Part shown: positions 1-14,998 of the stretch, one piece after another | Position numbering within the stretch: position 1 is the stretch's first letter | How the letters are laid out: each line of letters starts with the position of its first letter | DNA from: Chytridium lagenaria | Lineage: Eukaryota; Chytridiomycota; Chytridiomycetes; Chytridiales; Chytridiaceae | Length of the DNA: 64,000 bases | Direction: 5' to 3' | Assembly: GCA_025449115.1 (NCBI GenBank) | Contig: JAHLKC010000004.1 | Span: 124,001-188,000 of the forward strand | Notes under the pieces: generated by a model | Databases searched by the model: none | The model's input: the letters and a program-made list of their open reading frames with translations, nothing else | Told to the model about the DNA's origin: nothing | Position numbers and translations under genes: made by a program

Positions 1-1532
1 ATATGCTCTCCGTACATCGTGTGATGCAGCGTCCCTAGGAACGCCAAGCCTTGCATCTATGAAATGACAGTGTGCGAGTATATAAGCCTTTAAAACCTCC
101 TACAGCATGTATCTGGGTATCGCAATAACATGCGGCATGGAAACGCAGGTTACTTACATAAACATTCGCTAACGAGCACGGCCTCGATGATCCTCTTTTC
201 TCTGTCCTCACCCATTCTTTCCCTATCTTTTTTCAGATGTAAGTGAGGGTTCCAAAGCAAAAACTATGACGCAAATGACAAATTTTCGCTTTGTTGATGG
301 GTTGCTTTGCGAGATTGATTGCAGATCTCTGTCCTGGTTTCTCACTTTCTGCTTTCACGCAAGGTCATCAGACATCCACTGTAAAATGCGTAACGGTGGT
401 ATTGACAATGACTGGTGCAATTGTAAATTCTTCTGCAGCAAGTCAGTTATGATATATAGCCGAGATACTGATGCTTGACGCGACCAGATTCTAGACGTGC
501 ATGCGTCTGTATCTTCAGTCACTCCTTATCTGGCATCGTATGAAGAAACCAAACGTGCTTCAGAGATATCCTTAAATATATCTCATGCTCTTTATCGTCG
601 GGCTTGTGTGGGTTTACTTTAACTGTGGTGAGCATATCGTGGCATTCCTTCTGACTCTTTCTTCTTGTGGCATGAGAATTCATATGGGCAGCCAAAGAAT
701 ATCTATGTGCTATCATATAGACATACTCTATGTTGTTTTGTTTTAAAATGGAAGTAAAAGACTAGCAAGACAGCAATCACGTATGTACTATATCCCGCCA
801 TCGAACCACTTCTCTGATCGTTGTATGCGTTGATGCTGTTTGCTGTCAATGTCAAACGGAGGAATAACTTTGTCCAGTGAAAACCTAACAAGACCCTCCT
901 TTCATCTTTCCCGTCCACGCCATTTCTTCTCACTCACATCCGTAGCTTTTGTATGTTATTTCCCGTTTGCCTCACGATAAATTGTTAGTTACAGAGTCCT
1001 CAAGGCAAAGGGTGATGTTGACTTTAACCGTAAAAAGATTAACACTTAGTACTTCTCAAGAGCAGATTCATTCATTCATTCACAGTGCTGCCCCCATTGC
1101 TGACAATGAAATGAATAGGAACGTGGACGCGTTCGTTCCTAGACAATGTTGTGTAAATACAATATATTTATTATTCACCCTTGTTAAATTAAGTAATGCA
1201 AGACAAATTGACAAAACAAATTCTTTTTCATGGGTTACACAAATCACTCTGGGGAGCCAAAGGGGAAGTTGTGTTGCACAGAGTGAACTCCCTTTTCAAT
1301 CAAACGGAACCATGGTACTGTATGAGTGTCGTTGGATTGCAGGAGCCTTCCATCCCATCCATCCCATCGCATCAATGAGTCCTATCGTACCGCATCAAAC
1401 ACCACACGAATACTTTAGAAAAGGACGGCGTGCTGGATCTATCGGTGTTTGGAATGACTCACTGACGGTCGACTGGGAGATGTGATGGATGGGATGGCAT
1501 GCTTTTATGGAGGGCACTTCGATAGGACCCAC
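1..1532. other. Leading region without a supportable gene
   Basis: I see no protein with recognisable family features on either strand. The open frames are short, overlap on both strands and lack conserved motifs. A short CATCC-type repeat lies near 1350-1375 and ATTC repeats near 1067-1080. The last few hundred bases should hold the promoter and 5' leader of the eS8 gene that starts at 1533. Confidence 0.5.
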
Positions 1533-2487
1533 ATGGTGACTGACATTACCTTGTCTCTCTCCTTTATCCTCTTGTCGAATAGGGTATCAGCCGAGACAGT
1601 CGCCACAAGCGCTCTGCGACCGGAGCCAAGAGGGCTCAGTACCGCAAGAAGAGGAAGTTCGAGCTCGGACGTCAGGCCGCCCAAACCAAGATCGGCGAGA
1701 AGCGTGTCCACGAGGTCCGTGTCCGTGGTGGTAACCGCAAGTTCAGGGCGTTGCGTCTTGAGGCTGGTGAGCATCATCTCCGTATTTTGGGTCTTTCTGG
1801 ATTTCTGGATATGTTGTGAAGGGCAATTGAGAATCACTCCCTCCCATGCTGCCAACTCTGAATGACGGGATTCCTGATGTTTTTTCAAGGTAACTTCTCC
1901 TGGGCTTCCGAGTACGCCACTCGCAAGACCCGTGTTGTGAATGTCAAGTACAACTCCACCAACAACGAGCTTGTCCGTACCAACACCCTTGTGAAGGGCT
2001 GCATCGTCGAGATTGATGCCACCCCGTTCCGTCAGTGGTTCGAGTCTCACTACGGCATGGCCCTTGGACGTCGTTCCAAGAAGGTGAGATTCTAGTGTCT
2101 TTTTCAATCGAATGTAAGCTTATGTCTAAACTTTTTTTAATTGCAGCAAGCTGCTGAGGGCCAGGATGATGCTGTCAACAAGCCCCGTTCCAACCACCTC
2201 CAGCGCAAGGTTGCTGAGAGGAAGGAGGGCTTCAAGGTTGACCCCGCTCTTGAGGAGCAGTTTGCTACTGGTCGTGTGTTGGCCAGGATCACCTCCCGCC
2301 CTGGCCAGTCTGGCAGGTGTGACGGTTACGTGCTTGAGGGCAAGGAGCTTGACTTCTACCTCAGGAAGATCAGGTCCAAGGTGGGTACCTTTTGTGTTCT
2401 TCCTTCTACGTTGGGAGTTTTTTCTAACCTTTTTCACCCCGTATTCGCACCGTCTGTATATTTCTTTTCTGTCCACAGGGCAAGTAA
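1533..2487 (+). CDS. RPS8: Small-subunit ribosomal protein eS8
   Basis: Component of the cytosolic 40S ribosomal subunit. Five exons can be placed by GT-AG boundaries: 1533-1535 (the ATG alone), 1583-1766, 1890-2083, 2147-2380 and 2479-2487, giving about 207 residues, close to the usual fungal length. The protein begins [18 protein letters not shown] and carries the family blocks [26 protein letters not shown] and NFSWASE in order. The C-terminal exon adds only Gly-Lys-stop. The start was chosen because exon 2 opens exactly at the GISRDS motif after an AG acceptor, and the only fitting upstream donor is ATG|GTGACT. The reading frame is intact, unlike several neighbours. mL44 follows on the same strand about 230 bp downstream. 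Confidence 0.95.
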
Positions 2488-2714
2488 ACGCTTTTGCCTT
2501 AATAAATATTCTCGTTGCGTCTTCATTCATAAATTATGACCTATACACATTTTCCCATATTTTTGTGACATACGAGCGAGACTGGCGTTTGCTGGAGTTG
2601 TCTCCAAATACCACACACTACCTACCTATTCTGATCTGGCTGACAAGCTCGGCAGTAAAGAAAAACTGCAAAACGTTCGGTTTGCTCATTTTCCTTTCGA
2701 ACACATCACCCACC

Positions 2715-4077
2715 ATGCATCGCATGCGAACAATCACCTCACGGCTGGAGGCTGGACGCGGGAACGTTTGCAAGCTATCCCGGAGCTACGCTTACACTAC
2801 CGCCAATTCCCTCCCTGCTTCTTCAAAACCCTTCTCCACCACCTCAACCATCGAAAAGGAAGACCTTGCCAAGCTATCCACCTTCTCCGCTCGATCCGGC
2901 CTCGCTCTGTCCCAGCCCACTCTCATTGAAGCCTTGACGCATCGCTCGTACAAGGACTCACTTACGCATATTCAAAGTGATCGATACCAGGTGTTGGGTG
3001 AGGATGGTCCCCAACCCCTTTCCTGCTAAAACCAAAACTACAGGTGAACGAGTCTTGACATTTTTCGTCACCGAATACCTTTTCGCAAAGTACCCAACAC
3101 TTCCTGCACATGCGCTTGCGAGCTCTTCAGAGGCCTTTGCGGGACCTTATACTCTTGCGAACGTTGGGAGAAATATTGGGTTGCCCTTTGTAATGAGATC
3201 TGGGGTGTGTATTCTCCCTTGATATTTTTGATGTCTAGCAACGGTATTAATTGGGGTATCTCCTAAATAATGTAGATGCCTGCGACCGAGAAGGATAGGG
3301 AAAGTCTCATTCTTTCGAAAATCGTTCACGCTCTTATTGGTGCGCTTTACACTGAAAAGGTTGATACTCTCTTACCTTATTTTCCATTCATTGGCTGGTG
3401 TTCGCTTAATCATCCCTATTTGTTTTGCTGTCGTAGGGCTCTAAAGCGGCAAAGGAGTTTGTTAAGGCCCATATCCTTTCTAGACAGATTGATGTGTACT
3501 TCACTTGAAGTTAAGCAACCCCAAAGCTCTCCTTCAGAGTATTTTGAAGACCGCCCAAAAGCCTCGACCCGTTTCAAGGTATATTTTTTTTGCTTTGTTT
3601 TTGGCTTCCGTGTTTTTTCTATATAGGCTGACTTTTTTTTTAGGCTATTGAAGGAAACTGGCCGTCTATCGTCTACCCCGTATTTATTGTTGGAATTTAC
3701 TCTGGCGTCGAGAAAATTGGAGAGGGTACGTCATTAATTCGGCGTGCTTTTGTCTTTTCTGATATCTTTTCTTTACCCTTATCTAATATTCGACCTTTTT
3801 CTAGGTTTCGGCAGCTCTTGGCTATGGCCGAGACAAGGGTAGGCTCTCTCATTAACTATTCAAAATATCTAACTAGCAATCAAAGGCTTCTAGAAACGCA
3901 ATAGAAAAGCATTTCCTTTCGGAAGTCAAGGATGCTGCGGTCCCATCGGATGAGGTCGTGAATGGTGATGACCTTGTATTTCAGAGAATGTACAAGATCT
4001 CAACAACAAATAAATCATCTGGTGAACAAATAAAGATCAAACATCAAACAATGAAATCCAGTGAAACCGGAACGTAA
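2715..4077 (+). CDS. MRPL3: Mitochondrial large-subunit ribosomal protein mL44 (RNase III-like)
   Basis: Mitoribosomal protein of the mL44/MRPL3 family, which has an inactive RNase III fold followed by a double-stranded-RNA-binding domain. The N terminus is rich in Arg/Ser/Thr, like a mitochondrial presequence. The RNase III part includes LIEALTHRSYKDS, then ERVLTFFVTEYLFAKYPTLP and ESLILSKIVHALIGALY. The C-terminal part includes SNPKALLQSILK, LLKETGRLSSTP, VFIVGIYSGVEKIGEGFGSS and LAMAETR. Introns include 2998-3043, 3205-3275, 3360-3436 and two or three later ones. The conserved protein can only be read with three one-base shifts, near 3503-3510, 3676-3679 and 3815-3819, each at a short T or C run. 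I read this as consensus error rather than a pseudogene, because the protein is otherwise well conserved. It converges with the B56 gene. Confidence 0.85.
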
Positions 4078-4286
4078 GTAACCCCACAAAACACAAAAAA
4101 AAAAATGTAGAAGAAAAAAGAACAAAATGTGCCCACAAATCCTCTCAATCAACAATGCTTGCTACGTGCATACAAAGGTTCGTCTTCTGAAGTTTCACGG
4201 TTTTCCCTTTTTATAATGGTATCTAATGTCGGCCTACCCCGCCCGTGTTGAAATTGTCTTTTCGGTATTAGGGTGAAGTCACAAGA

Positions 4287-7119
4287 TCAGCGTTCTCGGC
4301 TTCGGCGCGCTTCTTCTGGATAAATAAGTTAGTATGATACCATCAAAACAGGTCATTCACGCACCGTCAAGAGATTCCTCAAGAGATTTATGCGGACAGT
4401 TCGGATAAGACTTGCTCATCCACAGGCAATACTGATTTTCTGCGGAAACGTTGAGGAGTAGTCGGTCCTCGAATTGCGTCTAGAAGAAAAAGAAAGAAAA
4501 AATGGTTGTGTCAAAACGGTTTGAAAGCACATTTAAAGCTTACAAGTTCCTTTGTGAGGGTATCGTCTTCAGGAGCATCTGCCTTGGCTTGGTCGTCGCT
4601 CCTTGATCCACGGGGTCCGCAGCGACTGTGCAAAAACGAGTCAACGATATAAATAATTTTACGATTTGCCTCACCTGGTGCCGCGACAGGTGTATGAGAC
4701 ACGGGTCGAGCAGGACGGGCCGTACCAGAAGCAGGAAGATGAAGCTTCGCAGCGTTGGATGCTGCCTGTGTCTCCAGCTTGGTCCACATCTCTTCCCTAT
4801 CTTTTTGCTTCTTTCTCTCACTGTAAATGTATCAAGACAAGCGTTTACGCAATAAAACGAAAACAAAGAAAGAACGCAAGAAAGAAAGAAAACTCACAGC
4901 TGCCGATTCTGCTTGTACTTGTTTGTGCACTCATCGAAAAGCTTTGGACTAATTTCCATAAACAGTTTCAAAGCATTGTACACAAGCCCATGGATGGTCC
5001 TGACCAAAATAGATAAGACAAAGGACTGAAAGCAGAAGTCGAAAAGATGAAATGTACCTGTTCCAGTGTGTCTTAGAGTTCCGGTACAGACTGGAAAACA
5101 TAATAGGAAGGATAACGCTAGCGTTGTCTCCGATCAAATTAATAATGTAGTCGTTGTTCCAGTAGTAAAGAGCCCTCTCGGCAACCTTAAAAGAGAAGTT
5201 TAGACCAAAATTCCGAAACCTTCTGCCAAAAAAACAATACCTGGAAATGTGGTGAAGAAACGCATCTAGCAATTTGCTGGAAAAGTGCGACCTGAATCTT
5301 CACGAACTCCTGCGGTTCGATGACATCCAGTATTTCTTCAACCTCATTTAAAAACATGACTTCCTTAGGACTATTGACTTTCGGCCAGTAGCGGAGTAGG
5401 CCACAAACCACCTGCATAAAGGGGGCATCAGTAATTGTAAGAAATAGATATTGAACGACCTCCTCTGTTAGCCCTGGATCTTTTTCGAGAAACTGGACCA
5501 CGCAGTAGGCTAGCTGCGGGTGGTACAACGTTAACGACTTGGCTTTGTGGAGAGGGATGAGCACGCGGGTCAAGAACACTTTATGCTCCTCTTTCAGCGG
5601 CAAGGCGAAACCGTTAATGATACTTCAATCAAAGACAAGGTTATTACAAAATCAGGGCAGTGATAAAGCATCAAATAAACCAGTCTTAAATCCTTCCATA
5701 TTTATCTTTCCTACCTTCCAAGAATTTCGAGCAGCTCGGCAACTCCATTATGACGCTCGTTTTCGTAGATAAATTGGAAAAACACGTTGTTGATCGATCT
5801 ACGGATGAACGCGCGGAGGTTGAGGAATTTTCCGTAAATGCGGTGAAGAGTAGTTTTGAGGAAGTCGCGCTCACGGGGGTCTTCGCTGTCGAAAAGTTCG
5901 AGAAGCTACGGGGAAGGAGCGTAAGGCAGGAGAGTTATGTCAATCAGCGATGAGATGTGGCCGTTAAAATAAATTTCGCTTCAAAATCCAACGAAAGGAT
6001 CAAAAAAAACTCCTTACTTGAAGTATAAAGTGCTGGTCAATATATTTCTTTGCAATGTTCGTGTTGAAGTCGGGGGATTCGATAAAACGCAGGAAAAATT
6101 CATAAACGATCTGAAGGTGAGGCCAAGCTTGTTCCAAAACAGGTTCGTCTTCCTCCGGGTCGAATGCATCCCCTGTGGGGTTCACCTGAGGGGGGATTGT
6201 TCTGAACAAGTTGGTTGAAAACTACATAAGCAGATTAACGACCCTGGGGTAAAAATAGACAGGTTCCAACCATTCCAATAACTTCCGGGTAGATGGGTTC
6301 TGTGATCACACCCCTGTTGTTGGTGATGTACTCCACGAGCTCCGTGAGGGTTTGCCGTTTAATCTCCTTCCCCTTCAGATCCGACAGCGCATCATTAAAA
6401 TCAAAGATAACACTACATTGACCAATCTTCTTCAAAAAGAGATCCTGCCTTTCCGAAGCACCAACATCTACAAATCACAATTCGTGAAGAAAACAGGGAA
6501 AATGGGCTTAACACAAAAAGCTTTAAAACACTGAGGACTTCTCACCTTTAAAGCTGACCAATTTCTCAAGCTCCACTCTTTCAGTCACATGGAACCGAGA
6601 TGACCTCTGACGACGAGGGGTTTTACTGATAGGGATGGCATCCTTTGGAGAGTTTTTAATCCTGTTCAAGGCACCACTCTTTGGAACTTCACGACTCGTT
6701 TCCGCCGCGGGTTTGTGGGAGGCCGCGCCTCCGGCCACCTTCAGCATATCTTTAGGCATCTATAAAATAGATCAGCCTTTAAAACTCGGGTAAAGCAAGT
6801 ACAGCCGTCTGCAGTCCAGCGTTTGAAGGTACCGAGTCAGATCTAGAATTCTCCTCCTTTTTCGTTCCAGGCTTTGTTAAGTTGTCCTTTGGTTTTGACG
6901 GCGGCGACCTATCTGCTTTAGGTTGTTGAGACGGAGATGGGGCTGCTGCTATCTTGTTTGACGAAGTAGCTAAGATTCCTGTCAGCTGAAAGAAGGCGCA
7001 CTGAGAAACACTCACTGTCGGGGGCGGGAGACTTATTTCTCGACAACTGTAAATTTCGATGAATGCACTGATGCAGGGAACGATTGAGAACTTACGACGC
7101 GGTTTTTCAACCCTTTCAT
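4287..7119 (-). CDS. PP2A regulatory subunit B56 (Rts1/Par1 type)
   Basis: Targeting subunit of protein phosphatase 2A. The start at 7119 reads MKGLKNRV, similar to the N terminus of fungal Rts1/Par1. A Ser/Pro/Lys-rich low-complexity segment follows (exons near 7015-6779 and 6759-6540). The conserved junction is [37 protein letters not shown]. The HEAT-like core includes [66 protein letters not shown] and [14 protein letters not shown]. Many short introns interrupt it. The core ends near [11 protein letters not shown] (about 4790). What follows is uncertain: one frame stops at 4540, while another runs through a GTAAGC donor into exons ending at 4287 that encode a Cys-containing tail ([20 protein letters not shown]). 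That tail may be a genuine extension or a separate small gene. Same strand as MCM5, 290 bp downstream of it. Confidence 0.88.
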
Positions 7120-7409
7120 TTCGGGCCGTAAGGGCAATGAGGTTGATCCGATACAGCCACCGTGGAAAAAACGAGTATCCTTTCTCAACAAGTTTGGATC
7201 ACTCTTTCACCTGATCAAAAGCTAGAGAGAATACTCCACAGATAGTTTTAGATGAGACACCGTGACGTAAGGCCAAACGATCAATGCTCCTAGGCCGAAC
7301 GCGGTGACTCCCACAAATCTGTTTCAAGACGATCAGTCGTCCTTCTTCTGGGCAAGACGGAGGACAAATTATTGTTGGGGTTTATTCAAATTTTTCACGT
7401 CTTCAACTT

Positions 7410-10195
<2,786 letters not shown>

Positions 10196-10327
10196 GGACG
10201 AAGTTTCGGACGAAAGGTTATTGTTTCACGAAGTTTATGAGAAGGTCGAAAAAAGACCAGACAAACCACCTTGAAAAAAAAAAGTCCTGCCCATTACTCA
10301 AGTGACAACTGCGTCATCGAACTCAAA
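10196..10327. promoter_or_regulatory. Shared divergent promoter of MCM5 and BOP1
   Basis: Only 132 bp separate the two start codons, which face away from each other. The interval holds an A-rich tract near 10272-10285. I saw no TATA-like element and no ACGCGT box in it. Both promoters must overlap here or extend into the 5' ends of the genes. Confidence 0.6.
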
Positions 10328-12843
10328 ATGAAGAGGAAGATCAAACCCAGCAGCGTTGACGTCCCGGATGAGATTATCCCTGACTATAGCAGCGATACTA
10401 GTGACGAGGTACGACTTTTTAGACTAACTGTCTTACCTGTTAAAGGATCATGTCAACACCATTGGGAATGTTCCCTTAGAATGGTATGATGATCACGATC
10501 ATATTGGATACGACCTGTTAGGCCAGAAAATTAGAAGGCCGACGGCGGTAACGGATGCTTTAGATACCTTTTTGAATAACGTGGATAATCCTGATACATG
10601 GTTTGGCAGGGATTTGCTTATGCACATTAATCTTTTATTTAAAGGCGATCAGTTATTGATCCTCTCACTGGATCAAGCCTTACCTTGTCAAATGAGGATA
10701 TTTCATTGCTAAAGCGAGCCTTTGAAAACAAATATCCGGACGAGCAGTATGATCCGTATGAGGCAAGAATACTGGATAAATATTGATTCTGATAGTTTCA
10801 GGACTCCGTCGACTTTTTCTCTGGTAAATTGGAACCATTTCCGTTGAGCTCAGTACCCGAACCGAAGCGAAGATTTATCCCGTCAAAGATTGAAGCACAA
10901 AGAATTATGAAGATAGTTCGGGCAATCCGAAAGGGACTTATATCGACGAGTACAAAGAAAGAGACGCCAGAATTTTACGATATCTGGGACGGTGCACCAG
11001 AGTCTGTGGAACGAAAAATGCATATTCCTCCTCCGAAGCTTCCTCTTCCAGGTACTAATCGTCATTTAAAGTTTGCTAATGTTCAAAGATCACAAGGAAT
11101 CTTACAGGCCTCCTATTGAATACTTGCCATCTCCAAATGACGAGATTGAAGAGGGCGTCTTTGTTCCGAAAAGGTTTGCTGTTTACTACACACAATATTA
11201 ATCTCGACCAGATTTACTAGTCTAAGACTTGTGCCAGCGTACCAAAAATTCATCAATGAAAGATTTGACCGTTGCTTGGACTTGTATTTGTGCCCGAGAA
11301 TGATTAAGAACAGGGTAATTAAGTTTGCTTTTATTTCGCTGGTTTTGTGTAAGACCCCAGATTCTTACCCGCTATTACTATGTAAGATAAATGTGGACCC
11401 AGAGTCTTTAATTCCAAAGTTGCCGAGTCGACGCGAATTGGAACCCTTCCCATCTCGCTGTTCTATGGTGTACGAGGGCCATACCAGTCGTATCAGGTCG
11501 ATTGCTTTCGATCCTTCCGGGAAATGGTTTATCTCTGGGTCCGACGATGGGACTGCGCGATGCTGGGATATTCTCAGCGGACGACTTGTTAAAACCTGGA
11601 AAATTAACTCCGAGGTTCACTGGGTGGCCTGGAATCCAAATGCGGGCCTGTCTATCGTTGCCCTTGCTGCGTAAGAGGTTATTTGTCTCCTGCTTGTTTA
11701 TTTATCTTGTAGTGCTTCTGAGATTTATTTCGTCATCCCTCCTGTCGTTTCTGATGCGGTGAAAAAATCAACGCAGATGGTGGAGTCCCTGTTGCAAAAA
11801 GGTAAACAGGATTCACGTCATATTTTCGCTTATATTTAAAAGAATTCTCCGGAGATTGCTGCACCTGGAGAAAGCCCTCCGATGATGAAAAAAGCCGCGG
11901 CATTTCGTTCGTTGTTTCATTTAAAATGGTAAGCATTAGCGGGTTTTTTATGAATTTACATCAACATTTTTTGAAGCCGATTACAAGTGTAGTTTGGCAT
12001 AGAAAGGGAGAATACTTCGCGTCCGTGAGCCCTGAAGGTAAAGGCGTGACATTCAAACTTACGTCTAACATCGAAAGCCGGCTCTGCTGCTGTTGTCATT
12101 CATCACTTGCTCCGGAAGCAGAGCCAGACACCTTTCAAAAAAGCGATCGGATTGGTTCAAAAAGTGTTGTTCCATCCTTTGAAGCCCGAGCTCGTTATTT
12201 GCGTAAGAATTTGAATTGGTGCGTTGGAAGGGTGTTGACATATTATTTAGACTCAACAAGGTGTTCGCCTTTACAATTTGGTGAAGCAAGACCTTGCCGC
12301 GCGTCTTTACCCTGGAGTAAAATGGATCTCTAGCATTGATGTTCACCCTAAAGGTTAAGGCCTTATTACCATTTCAATTTAACATTGTTACAGGAGATCA
12401 TATTATTTTGGGAAGTTACGACAAAAAATTGTGCTGGTTCGACCTTGATTTATCCCCCAAACCGTACAAGATTCTTCGGTAATTGGTTGCTTGTTGCAGG
12501 AAAGCCTAATGTCGTTTTTAAAAGCTACCACACCCATGCTATTCGCAATGTTTCGTTCCACCGCCGTTACCCCCTCTTTGCGTCATGTAGTGACGATGGT
12601 ACAGTCAACGTTTTCCACAGCATGGTATACTCCGACCTTGACCGCAACCCGTTGATCGTTCCGGTCAAGTCTTTGAAAGCGCATGACATCAAGGACAACT
12701 TAGGTATGTTAAGGCGCTAGTTAGGCCGACAAAATAATAATATTATGACAGGTGTCTTATTTTCTGAGTTCCACCCTTCACAGCCATGGGTATTCTCTTG
12801 TGGATGGAGTTCAAATGGGTTTTGCATTAAATTATTTACATGA
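10328..12843 (+). CDS. ERB1: Ribosome biogenesis protein BOP1/Erb1
   Basis: WD-repeat protein of the PeBoW/Nop7 complex, needed for 27S pre-rRNA processing and 60S subunit assembly in the nucleolus. The start at 10328 reads [15 protein letters not shown]. The BOP1-specific N-terminal domain includes [56 protein letters not shown] and PPIEYLPSP. The WD40 propeller starts at [19 protein letters not shown] (about 11470) and includes [70 protein letters not shown] and [19 protein letters not shown]. It ends [12 protein letters not shown]...IKLFT, as the family does. At least eight short introns interrupt it. Confidence 0.93.
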
Positions 12844-12959
12844 GATAAGAGGAAGAACTGGTTCATCGAGACCAATGTAACAGCAGAAGTTCTAGACAAA
12901 GGCTTTCAAAAGCCGATCTGCAATGTTTGCAGTCGTTATGCTCTGAATAAAGGATTGAT

Positions 12960-14737
12960 TCAATTTAACTTTTCTTCCACTTCCTTTCTATACCTGGTTG
13001 GATGTTGGGATCTCCTTTCATTATATCCAAAATCGCCTCCGAAACACGAACTTCAAGCTCAGGATCTTAATCGTCAGATGTATTTCGCAGTTCGTGCTTA
13101 CATGTTAAGCCCTTTGCCTTGTCCGCGAATTCCGATATTGTCGGTAACGCATTTGCGTCGGTAATCCCCAAAAGTGATTGCATGATACGGTGTCGAGTCT
13201 TTAATTATAAATCACCATGCGAAAATGAGAGCAAATTACTTTTTTGGAAGGCGCCTTTAAATGTAGATGCAAGTCCAGCCTTCCCTGAACGAAGAGCAGA
13301 CTTTTCTATTTGTTGAAGATTCGGCGTAGCTGATGAAGTTGCATTAACATATACGAAACGTAGAATGATAAAAAAAGTCCTGGCACTTTGTTATAAAAAC
13401 CGGAAGTTGCTTACTCGCTATAACAAAAAGCCCTTTTTGCTCTGATAATCGCTCGAACTCTAATGTACTAGTCATAAAACGGTTTTTACTATAATAAAGT
13501 TACCTGTTAGGAAATATTTTGTAGTTCTTATAACATTCTGTGCTGCTGCGTGCGCCGGTAATACAACTTCTAGCTAAAGAAGATTAAATGTGTGCAACGA
13601 GGTTATCATACTTGATCTATCAAAATCATACACGGGGCTTTGGCAGAAGCCACCTCAAATAAATCCCGTATAGCCTTTTCCGTGCTTCCAACAGTCTTTC
13701 CTCGTAACTCCGAAGACTGATGAAGTAAATAAACCACTACGGGACCAGACGTACATCTACAAAAATAGCATGCATTCCACTGGCTTTAGCTACACATTTT
13801 GCAAGCATAGTTTTTCCTGTCCCAGAAGGCCCATGTATAATTAAACCTCGCGGGAGTCTTTGCGGTCAACTTGCCGAATTGCCGTCAATATATCCTAAAA
13901 ACTAAGTCAAACTTATTTACGAACTTAAACCTCAACAGAATCTTTAATTTCATCAAAACCAAAAAAGCCTTCGAACGCCTTTGGTGCATCAGAATTAAGT
14001 AATACTTGTTCTGCTGGCAAGCTTTTAATTGACTCCAACTTCATTTCATTGTCTTTAACAGCTTCAGAAAAGTTAAACAGCCTCGCTCTAACGCCGCGGG
14101 TCTCGAGGAAGAACGAAGGTGCGAATTTGTGATTTGATACGGAACCTACGAGGCGTTATTTTCGCGCAAATGGCAAATGTAGCCAACTTATTGCAAGGAT
14201 GCTAATTCCATTTCCTCCAGAAATTCTATGATCCATAGAGTTAAGAAAAAAAGCTTCGAGCACTATATTTAAGTGAATAATAATGTAGGCTTAACTATTA
14301 CCGGAATATATCGAACTTCCTTGATCAATGGAATCGAGATTGTCAAATAATATGATGAGAACGGATGGATGGGAATGGGAGGTCATGGTCTGTTGCAGCC
14401 TATGAACTTTTTCTCTTAAGTAATTAGGTTCTTGTACATTTACACTCACAATCTTGATGCACTGCAGTGCGGCAATCAACATATTCGCTCCTCCATTTAA
14501 GCGTAACTTTTAAAAGTTAGTCCGGACATGCGGTCGTGGCATACGTTGTAGTCCTTTTAGGAATCCTGTTGGTTGAATTACAACAGATTTTGATCTCCTA
14601 GACTTGGGATCATGCCCCTTATTCGCCGCAAATGCCCATATTTCCTCAGCAAGCTCAACAGAATGTAGGGGTCCAACGGCCTTTTCGACCTCTCTGAAAA
14701 ATTCATTCATGAGAGAAGTTTGTGCACGGTGTTTCAC
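12960..14737 (-). pseudogene. Decayed two-domain AAA+ ATPase (Pex1/SPATA5-like)
   Basis: On the minus strand a continuous but broken series of AAA+ motifs can be read. An upstream part contains QPSVLIILFDNLDSI-like sequence (about 14340), resembling a first-domain Walker B. A linker (FEGFFGFDEIKDSVE) follows, then a second domain with LPRGLIIHGPSGTGKTMLAK (Walker A, about 13820-13850) and ELRGKTVGSTEKAIRDLFE. This runs to APCMILID, where a stop or intron occurs at about 13620. Further down, segments such as ALPTISEFADKAKGLT could be the remnant of the small AAA domain. The sequence is AT-rich, has several stops, and the first domain lacks a clear Walker A. The arrangement recalls Pex1 or SPATA5/Afg2, but I cannot choose between them. 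It may be a fast-evolving gene rather than a pseudogene. Confidence 0.5.
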
Positions 14738-14998
14738 TACAAAATGGATTCTTTGCTGCTATATTTAAGGATCGCTTTATTATGTATATGCATTCTGAAC
14801 TGAAGTGTGCTTTCAACGAAGTATAGGATCACCATCTTGTGTGTTGTTGTTTTGTTTTTTTTTCAAAATAAAAGCGTTTATAATTAGTATATATGGATGA
14901 CGTAAAGAAGGTAGCTTACTTAAAATTCATTCTGCATAACGTATAATTTTTGTCAGAAAGTACGTTTCGTCAGGCAAAAGCTTAATTCAACAAATTAC

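Noticed and set aside
1..1500. Possible small genes at the left edge (for example the 178-residue frame at 949-1485)
   Set aside because: No conserved motif, codon use looks random, and the frame crosses the likely eS8 promoter region.
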